From Glaciecola sp. (GTDB lineage Bacteria; Pseudomonadota; Gammaproteobacteria; Enterobacterales; Alteromonadaceae): a stretch of 64,000 bases of DNA. The position numbers were made by a program, and so were the translations under genes. Under the pieces are notes generated by a model that saw only the letters and a list, made by a program, of their open reading frames with translations, searched no databases and had not been told where the DNA came from. Shown piece by piece: positions 56,950 through 64,000 of the stretch. The number at the start of each line of letters is the position of its first letter. Position 1 is the stretch's first letter. The DNA is taken from contig JALRKK010000067.1 in NCBI GenBank assembly GCA_023268935.1, positions 1 through 64,000 of the forward strand, written 5' to 3'.

Positions 56950-59900
56950 ATGTTGTTATCTCTCCCTGATTCCGCACATTCTTTTTTGCGTCAAACGATT
57001 CGCCAACACTATCGCATCGACGAAGCCCAGGCAATGGCAAGTATTTTGCCTCGGGCAGAAATCCCTTTAACACAGCGCACTCGAGCTTGGGAGCGTGCCC
57101 GTAAGATGGTGTTGCACATTCGCCAAGCGCAACAGGGACACGGAGGGGTTGATGCGTTGCTTAATGAATTTTCGCTCTCCACAGCAGAAGGCATTGCGTT
57201 AATGTGTTTGGCGGAAGCCTTATTGCGTATTCCCGATACCAAAACCCAGGACGATTTAATTCGAGATAAATTGGCAAAAGGCGAATGGGCACCGCATTTA
57301 GGTAATAGCGATTCGCTGTTTGTAAATGCTTCAGCTTGGGGATTATTGTTTACTGGAAACTTAGTTGAGTACGCTGATGAACAACGCACAGCTGAGTTTG
57401 GAGTATTGAAAAAAACCCTCGGCCGTCTAGGTGAACCAGTCATTCGTAAATCCATGAATATTGCAATGAAAGTCATGGGTAAGCAGTTTGTAATGGGTGA
57501 GACGATAAACGAAGCAGTTAAACGAGCTCGCACTAAAGAATCAGCGGGTTATGCATATTCTTACGACATGCTCGGTGAAGGTGCTCGGACGCAGCATGAT
57601 GCTGATCGCTATTATCAAAATTATGTCGATGCGATTCATGTTATCGGTAAAGCGGCAGAGGGCAAAGGACCTATCAAATCCCCTGGAATTTCAGTCAAAT
57701 TATCTGCGATCCACCCTCGCTATGAATGGACGCATTACGATCGAGTCATGTCGGAGTTACCGCAGAGATTAAAGTCGCTATGTCTTCTCGCCAAACAGTA
57801 CGATATTGGTTTGACAGTAGATGCCGAAGAATCAGAGCGACTGGATATTTCGTTAGACATTATTGGGGAAGTGTACAGCGATCCTGAACTGGGGCCATGG
57901 TGTGGTTTTGGTCTGGCCGTTCAAGCCTATCAAACCAGAGCGATTCACGTCATTGATTATTTGTGCGAGCTAAGTCAATCGGTCGGGCGCAAGTTAATGG
58001 TTCGTCTGGTGAAAGGTGCCTACTGGGATTCGGAAATTAAGCATTCACAACAACTCGGTGTTGCCCATTACCCGGTCTTTACCCGCAAATCTTCTACCGA
58101 TGTATCATATCATGCGTGTGCCAATAAACTGCTGGCGCATCGCGATACGATTTTCCCCCAATTTGCCACGCATAATGCGTATACCGCATCGGTTATCATC
58201 GAAGCGTCGGGCGGTTGCAAAGATGATTTTGAGTTTCAGTGTTTACATGGCATGGGTGATTCACTATATGATCAGGTTGTTACAGAAGAAAAAATTCAAT
58301 GTCGAGTTTACGCACCCGTCGGACAACATGAAGACTTGTTGGCTTACTTAGTGAGACGATTGTTAGAAAATGGTGCGAATTCCTCATTTGTGAATGCCAT
58401 TGTTGATCCAGACCTACCCGTTGAGTCGTTGTTAATAGACCCAGTGGAACGCACAACAAGACTGGCTCAGATCGCCAATACGCAAATACCTCTGCCCACC
58501 GAAATGTTCCAAGATCGCAAGAACTCAAAAGGTCTTGATATTTTTGACCAGCAGATAATCGAGCCATTAGTAGAAAAAATTAATCAGTTTGTGTCTACTC
58601 ACCTACCGCTCGATTTATCTCAAAAGCCATACCAGTTAGATGATCGACTTGTCATTTATAACCCAGCTCGGCCAAATGACGTCGTCGCAGTGCTGCCAAA
58701 AGATAATCAAGACTCAATGTTGGACAAATTAACTAGAGCACAACAAGCACAGTTAGAATGGTCTTCAATCAGCGTACACGCACGAGCGAAATACATTAAT
58801 CAACTCGCAGATGCACTAGAAATCCATCAAGCCGCATTGATCGGATTGTGTATGCAAGAAGCGGGTAAAGTATTGCAAGACAGTATCGACGAGATCCGCG
58901 AAGCCGTTGATTTTTGCCGTTATTATGCGGTCGAAGCACAAAAACTTGCAAAAGATCCGCGTTTATCACCACGAGGCGTTGTTTTGTGTATTAGTCCATG
59001 GAACTTTCCGTTGGCGATATTTTTGGGTCAAGTGGTGGCAGCCTTAGTCACCGGTAATACGGTATTGGCGAAACCCGCAGAACAAACCAGTCTCATTGCG
59101 CATTACACAAGAGAATTGATGACACAAGTCGGGATCCCTTTAGATGTGTGTCAGTTAATTTTTTCTGATGGCATTCCAGTTGGTGAGTGTTTACTACCAG
59201 ATGATCGAATCAATGCTGTAATGTTTACCGGCTCGACGCAAACAGGCACTCGAATCTCCCAAACTCTAGCTCAGCGCAAGCATGAGCAAGTGCCACTGAT
59301 TGCAGAAACAGGCGGCCAAAATTGTATGATTGTCGATTCAACGGCTCTCCCTGAGCAGGTGGTTGATGATGTCATTACATCCGGTTTTCAAAGTGCCGGG
59401 CAACGTTGTTCCGCACTGCGAGTCTTATACGTGCAAGAAGAAATTGCCGATAAGGTCATTACTATGATCAGTGGGGCTATGCGAGAGCTAAATATCGGTT
59501 TGCCCTCCAATTTAGCGACCGATATAGGTCCTGTTATTGATGCCAAAGCATTGCGAAGCTTGGAACAACACGCACATTACATGAGCGACCTGATTGGCCA
59601 AGGACATGCTCAATGTCATTATCAATGCGAGATTGATGCAGAACTAGAAGGCTACTTTTGGGCGCCGAGGCTATATGAAATCGATTCTATTTCTCGACTC
59701 GAAGGTGAGGTGTTTGGGCCTTGTGTCCATGTCATTCGCTTCAAAGGCGATGAGATAGACGCAGTCGTAGAGCAAATTAATGCAACCGGCTTCGGTTTGA
59801 CAATGGGGATCCATTCTCGTCTTGAATTTCGGGCAGAAGCCTTGTCACGTGCATCTCGCGCCGGTAATGTCTATATTAATCGCAATATGATAGGCGCAGT

Positions 59901-60765
59901 GGTGGGAGTACAACCTTTTGGTGGACGTGGTCTTTCTGGTACGGGGCCAAAAGCGGGTGGACCGAATTATTTACCCCGTTTGTTATGTGAAAAAGCAACG
60001 CCTAAAGTTGGCGCTGCAGTCAGTCATCACGATGAATTGTTACAATCGACTCAGAATTCACAGGACGAGGTCAATGCTATGTTAACTGCATCAGAAGCAC
60101 AATTTTCTGCTTGGAGAGGGTTATCGGTTATGCAGCGCACTTCGGTGTTGCGCCAGATGTTGGCTCAATTAGATGACGTACCCATGTTACTCGAGTTTGC
60201 CGATGATCTTGAAAGAACTCTGGGTGTGTGTCGTCAACAATTAATGAATATTGAAAAGCATTTGAAAACCCCTAGGGTGTTACCGGGTCCTACAGGTGAG
60301 CGCAATGTTTTGCAGTATGAACCGCGAGGTGTCTTGGTCTGTTTGGCTGATAAGGAAGTGTCATTTGAATACTGGGCTTTGTCTTTGGTCACGGCATTAG
60401 GCACGGGTAATATGGTAATTTCGGTCGTTTCGGATGAGTTTTATGCTCCGGCACAGGCTTTTGCGCAAAAATTAGCGAAAACAGGAAGATCATCAGATAT
60501 ATTTCAAATTGCAAGATTACATCATGTGCAGGCTTTATTAACAGACGCGAGGTTAGCAGGTGTTATCATTGATAGCCAATCAATGCGTAGCGGGGTGATA
60601 AGCTCTATGCTGGCAGCGCGTGAAGGAGCAATTTTGCCCGTGATCACGGCTGAATATAATGATACTCTACTGCAACGCACAGTCACAGAAAAAACCATCA
60701 GTATCGATACCACTGCATCTGGAGGCAACACCTCGTTAATGACATTGGTCGATAGCGATGACTAG
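56950..60765 (+). CDS. putA: Bifunctional proline dehydrogenase / glutamate semialdehyde dehydrogenase
   Basis: GPIKSPGISVKLSAIHPRYEW; RLVKGAYWDSEIK; ISPWNFPLAIFLGQV; SAGQRCSALRVLYVQ; lacks N-terminal RHH segment. Confidence 0.95.
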   Translation: MLLSLPDSAHSFLRQTIRQHYRIDEAQAMASILPRAEIPLTQRTRAWERARKMVLHIRQAQQGHGGVDALLNEFSLSTAEGIALMCLAEALLRIPDTKTQDDLIRDKLAKGEWAPHLGNSDSLFVNASAWGLLFTGNLVEYADEQRTAEFGVLKKTLGRLGEPVIRKSMNIAMKVMGKQFVMGETINEAVKRARTKESAGYAYSYDMLGEGARTQHDADRYYQNYVDAIHVIGKAAEGKGPIKSPGISVKLSAIHPRYEWTHYDRVMSELPQRLKSLCLLAKQYDIGLTVDAEESERLDISLDIIGEVYSDPELGPWCGFGLAVQAYQTRAIHVIDYLCELSQSVGRKLMVRLVKGAYWDSEIKHSQQLGVAHYPVFTRKSSTDVSYHACANKLLAHRDTIFPQFATHNAYTASVIIEASGGCKDDFEFQCLHGMGDSLYDQVVTEEKIQCRVYAPVGQHEDLLAYLVRRLLENGANSSFVNAIVDPDLPVESLLIDPVERTTRLAQIANTQIPLPTEMFQDRKNSKGLDIFDQQIIEPLVEKINQFVSTHLPLDLSQKPYQLDDRLVIYNPARPNDVVAVLPKDNQDSMLDKLTRAQQAQLEWSSISVHARAKYINQLADALEIHQAALIGLCMQEAGKVLQDSIDEIREAVDFCRYYAVEAQKLAKDPRLSPRGVVLCISPWNFPLAIFLGQVVAALVTGNTVLAKPAEQTSLIAHYTRELMTQVGIPLDVCQLIFSDGIPVGECLLPDDRINAVMFTGSTQTGTRISQTLAQRKHEQVPLIAETGGQNCMIVDSTALPEQVVDDVITSGFQSAGQRCSALRVLYVQEEIADKVITMISGAMRELNIGLPSNLATDIGPVIDAKALRSLEQHAHYMSDLIGQGHAQCHYQCEIDAELEGYFWAPRLYEIDSISRLEGEVFGPCVHVIRFKGDEIDAVVEQINATGFGLTMGIHSRLEFRAEALSRASRAGNVYINRNMIGAVVGVQPFGGRGLSGTGPKAGGPNYLPRLLCEKATPKVGAAVSHHDELLQSTQNSQDEVNAMLTASEAQFSAWRGLSVMQRTSVLRQMLAQLDDVPMLLEFADDLERTLGVCRQQLMNIEKHLKTPRVLPGPTGERNVLQYEPRGVLVCLADKEVSFEYWALSLVTALGTGNMVISVVSDEFYAPAQAFAQKLAKTGRSSDIFQIARLHHVQALLTDARLAGVIIDSQSMRSGVISSMLAAREGAILPVITAEYNDTLLQRTVTEKTISIDTTASGGNTSLMTLVDSDD

Positions 60766-60776
60766 TTAAGGTATTA

Positions 60777-62297
60777 ATGGACGTTAATCAACCGCAGACA
60801 CAACCTTTGGAAGTCGAGCTTAAGCTCATTACTCAGCACGATGCATTAAGTGTTTTCCAAGAAAAAATACTGCCTCAATTTTCAGGTACGGTTGAGAGGG
60901 TTTCGGCAACGCTCAAAAATCAATATTTTGATACGCCTGAACAGTTACTGAGACAGCACCGGATGGGGCTGAGAGTGCGCAGTATTAATGACGTTCATGA
61001 GCAGACTTTAAAACAAAAAGGGGCAGTCATTGGTGGTTTGCATCGACGGCCCGAATACAATGTGCCACTTGCCACCGCAAATGTCGATATTCGGTTATTT
61101 CCAGAAGAAATTTGGCCGAGTGATTTTCATATCAATACCGTTCAAGATGCATTGCTACCTATTTTTACGACTCACTTCCACCGCACAACTTTTACCTTAG
61201 CTGATGCAAGCGGTAACGTGTTTGAGGTGGTGTTTGATGTGGGGGATATCTCAACTGACAAGGCCAACCGCGCAATCAATGAAATTGAGTTAGAGCTTGT
61301 CAAAGGACAACCAGAACAACTATTTGCTTTTGCTAAAATAATTGCCAAACACATTCCGGTTAGGGTAAATGATCTCACCAAAGCTGCGTTTGGCTATGCT
61401 TTAGCGAATGGTAAAGAGTTTAAAGTAAAACATTTACCTTATGTACTCCCACTATCTCGCCATGCAACTACTGAAGAAGCATTTATTGCCGCGGTAAATG
61501 CTGCGCTAAGCCACTGGCAATATAACCAAAGTGTTTATATGGAGTCTTTTAAGTTACAGGCACTGACTGAAGTGGTCAAAGGGATACGTCTACTATTACA
61601 AGCTTTGTCATTATATTTACCTGTATTACAGTGTCGTGAGTTATTGAACCTGCATAAGCAACTGATCAAGTTTTCACAGCAATTAGATTGGGAAGATGAG
61701 ATCCATGCGATTCGATACTTGCGTTCTCGTAAAGGACCTTTCAGCAAACGCATCAATAAAGAACAAGGCTTGATGGGGTACTTACAAGGTCGCAAAGAAG
61801 GTATATTAAACACGCAAGCTCCCCAAGCAATCATTTTTTCTGAACAATCGTCTACTTTGCAGTTAACAACGGCGGAGCTCATGTTATTAAAACCTTGGAG
61901 AAGCGTTGCAAAAGCTTATGATGCTCCTGTTATCGAACATGCTCATGGCTGGCTTTCACAGGGTTGGCAAACTATTCTGCAAGCGATGCCTAAGCGCGCG
62001 ATGACAGTCACACAATATCTCTCGACCGAAGCTATGTTACGTCAAATATTGCGCAATGGCTTTATGCTGGCGGGCTTGTTTGACGAGGAACGCGAACAAT
62101 TTCGCGCTCCTTGGTTAGATCTTGCATTAGGTTTAGAGGAACTCAATGCTCTGGTGTTACTCGATGAGATTTTGTTAGAGATTGAGCTCGATGAACAACA
62201 TGAACTACAACAGTGGACAAAAGACAAAATCAAAGCATTGCTAAATGTAATGGAAATGACCCGTCAAGTTGCGATCAGTGCTGATATCTATTGGTGA
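60777..62297 (+). CDS. CYTH and CHAD domain protein (inorganic triphosphatase-like)
   Basis: N-terminal CYTH motif EVELKLI; YFDTPEQLLRQHRMGLRVR; C-terminal helical CHAD-like region. Confidence 0.85.
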   Translation: MDVNQPQTQPLEVELKLITQHDALSVFQEKILPQFSGTVERVSATLKNQYFDTPEQLLRQHRMGLRVRSINDVHEQTLKQKGAVIGGLHRRPEYNVPLATANVDIRLFPEEIWPSDFHINTVQDALLPIFTTHFHRTTFTLADASGNVFEVVFDVGDISTDKANRAINEIELELVKGQPEQLFAFAKIIAKHIPVRVNDLTKAAFGYALANGKEFKVKHLPYVLPLSRHATTEEAFIAAVNAALSHWQYNQSVYMESFKLQALTEVVKGIRLLLQALSLYLPVLQCRELLNLHKQLIKFSQQLDWEDEIHAIRYLRSRKGPFSKRINKEQGLMGYLQGRKEGILNTQAPQAIIFSEQSSTLQLTTAELMLLKPWRSVAKAYDAPVIEHAHGWLSQGWQTILQAMPKRAMTVTQYLSTEAMLRQILRNGFMLAGLFDEEREQFRAPWLDLALGLEELNALVLLDEILLEIELDEQHELQQWTKDKIKALLNVMEMTRQVAISADIYW

Positions 62298-62792
62298 TCA
62301 GCAGTAAATAAGTCTAGAAGGTTTAGCAAAATAATAAGACAGCATTTCTGATGTGCTGAATTTTATTGGATAGCTTAAAGGAATGTAATCGTTTAATTTG
62401 TGTGAAACGGCATTTTCAATTTCTAAAAAATGCGTTAGTTGCTTAAAATGAAATCCTTTAAATTCTGGATGTAGTTTCAATAAGGTACTAATGATCATAC
62501 GGTTGGGTCGCCTCATAAAATATAGGCTCGCCCCTACCTGATAAAAACAAATATTAAAAAATAATTGCCACCCAGCATCGCGCATTATTTCAGAATCTAC
62601 ACACTGTAATTGGAAAGGGATATTGTATTCAGCTATCCAATGAAAGCAATCAATACTACTAAAAATGCCATCCCCACGATAGCTTCTGATCCTTGTGTGT
62701 TTGTCATCAAAAGGATGCAACAAAAATAAATTGTCATCGATAAACCGTTGCACCATGATCGGTTTATCATCCTGATTGGTAAACGTAAACAT
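62298..62792 (-). CDS. Tandem paralog 1 of an unknown 164-aa family
   Basis: 164 aa; gaplessly alignable with the next two ORFs; MFTFTNQ..., DCFHWIAEYNIP, AGWQLFFN, terminal IYC. Confidence 0.8.
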   Translation of the reverse strand: MFTFTNQDDKPIMVQRFIDDNLFLLHPFDDKHTRIRSYRGDGIFSSIDCFHWIAEYNIPFQLQCVDSEIMRDAGWQLFFNICFYQVGASLYFMRRPNRMIISTLLKLHPEFKGFHFKQLTHFLEIENAVSHKLNDYIPLSYPIKFSTSEMLSYYFAKPSRLIYC

Positions 62793-62960
62793 AGCTTGCT
62801 TAACTTACTACTTACTTTGATTTTGCTGTGAACTTACATTGGTCTTGTCATTATGAAGACTTATCAGATGGATAAACCATCCATCAATATAATGTTAGCA
62901 GTGACATCTAAAAAGGAAAATTATTATTCTCTTAAAATTATGTAAGATATGTCTCGCAAG

Positions 62961-63455
62961 TTAGCAATATACAAGCTTTGAAGGGGAAGCATGGTAATAC
63001 GATATGATTTGATTCTGAGTAAGTTTAATTGGATAAGTCAAAGGAATGTAGTCAGTCAACTTGTGTGTATAAGCATTGATTATCTGGTCAAAATCATCGA
63101 TCTGATGGAAGCTGAATTTGTTAAACGCACTGTGTAAATGCTGAAGCGTATTGATTATTACTGAGTTTGGCCGTCGCACAAAATAAATACGACGATCAAC
63201 TTGGTAAAACTGAGTATTGAAAAACAACTGCCAGCCAGCTTCTCGCATTAATAATTTATCAGAGTTTTGGCACTCGGCCGGAATGTTATGCTCTGCCGTC
63301 CAGATAAAACAATCATAACTCGCCAACATCCCATCACCGTGATAAATATCGATATGAGTCGGTTTTGGATTGAATGGATGCAATAAATAAAGACCAGATC
63401 GAATCGGACGGCCAATAATTACGGGACGATTTTCCTGAGTAATAAACGTAAACAT
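62961..63455 (-). CDS. Tandem paralog 2 of an unknown 164-aa family
   Basis: 164 aa; MFTFITQ..., DCFIWTAEHNIP, AGWQLFFN, terminal VYC. Confidence 0.8.
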   Translation of the reverse strand: MFTFITQENRPVIIGRPIRSGLYLLHPFNPKPTHIDIYHGDGMLASYDCFIWTAEHNIPAECQNSDKLLMREAGWQLFFNTQFYQVDRRIYFVRRPNSVIINTLQHLHSAFNKFSFHQIDDFDQIINAYTHKLTDYIPLTYPIKLTQNQIISYYHASPSKLVYC

Positions 63456-63486
63456 TATGTTGGGTTATTTTATCAATTCCAATACT

Positions 63487-63981
63487 TTAACAATAGACGA
63501 TTTCAGAAGGTTTTGCGTAATAATAAGAAATAATGTCAGTAGAACTGAACTTTAATGGAAACATCAACGGCAAATAGTCGTTGACTCTATGTCTGACTGA
63601 ATTTTTCAGTTGTTTAAAGTGCGTCAGGTGACGAAAGTCAAATGCTTGAAAGTTGGGGTTAATTGAGATTAATGAGTTAATAATCATTTTGTTGGGCTTG
63701 CGGGTAAAAAACAACGTCGTCCCCACTTGGTAAAAACTGATATTAAAAAATAACTGCCAACCGGCTTCACGCATTATGTTGAAATCATCACACTGCATTT
63801 GTACTGGGATATTGTTCTCGGCTATCCACAAAAAGCAGTCTTTGTTGGCAAAGACACCATTGCCATTGTAACTTTTAATTAGAGTTGGTTTATTGTGGAA
63901 AGGATTAAGCTGGAACAAATCATCGAAGATGTGCTCCTGGATCATAATTGGCTGATTTTCTTGGTTTGTAAACGTAAACAC
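63487..63981 (-). CDS. Tandem paralog 3 of an unknown 164-aa family (GTG start)
   Basis: 164 aa; MFTFTNQ..., DCFLWIAENNIP, AGWQLFFN, terminal VYC. Confidence 0.78.
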   Translation of the reverse strand: MFTFTNQENQPIMIQEHIFDDLFQLNPFHNKPTLIKSYNGNGVFANKDCFLWIAENNIPVQMQCDDFNIMREAGWQLFFNISFYQVGTTLFFTRKPNKMIINSLISINPNFQAFDFRHLTHFKQLKNSVRHRVNDYLPLMFPLKFSSTDIISYYYAKPSEIVYC

Positions 63982-64000
63982 AGGTAATGCAAAACCTTTT

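Noticed and set aside
62867-62885. GATGGAT-AAACC-ATCCATC hairpin between tandem paralogs as a terminator
   Set aside because: Only a 7-bp stem without a T tract; too weak to call as a terminator.
62298-63981. Interpreting the tandem 164-aa genes as phage tail, toxin-immunity or contact-dependent inhibition immunity proteins
   Set aside because: No toxin, secretion or phage gene lies in the visible neighbourhood; there is no positive evidence for such a role, so the function is left open.

Overview
This 64 kb window is a dense chromosomal segment from a gammaproteobacterium, probably Alteromonadales-like (inferred from gene content and order, not from a search). Most of it is conserved core genome: the rpoH 3' end, fabY-dtd, metF/metJ, maeB, rpmE-priA-ftsN-hslVU, gorA, prlC, ubiEJB-tatABC-hemB, ppx/gppA-rhlB-trxA-rho, purEK, rapA, phoH, purA, ggt, alr, putA and a CYTH/CHAD protein. 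I saw no rRNA, tRNA, CRISPR array, IS element or prophage. The least ordinary parts are: (1) three tandem, exactly 164-aa, gaplessly alignable paralogs of unknown function at the right edge (62298-63981), which may continue beyond the window; (2) a MurNAc/peptidoglycan-sugar salvage locus with exported two-domain NagZ-like GH3, NamZ (DUF1343) and MurQ, but no kinase or transporter in view; (3) a sucrose-phosphorylase-like GH13 gene paired with a convergent LacI-family regulator, with a CG-centred palindromic operator candidate; (4) a barrel-like predicted secreted protein of unknown function inserted antisense between ubiB and tatA. I found no clear multi-gene system of a wholly new type; the tandem 164-aa family is the best candidate for something undescribed.
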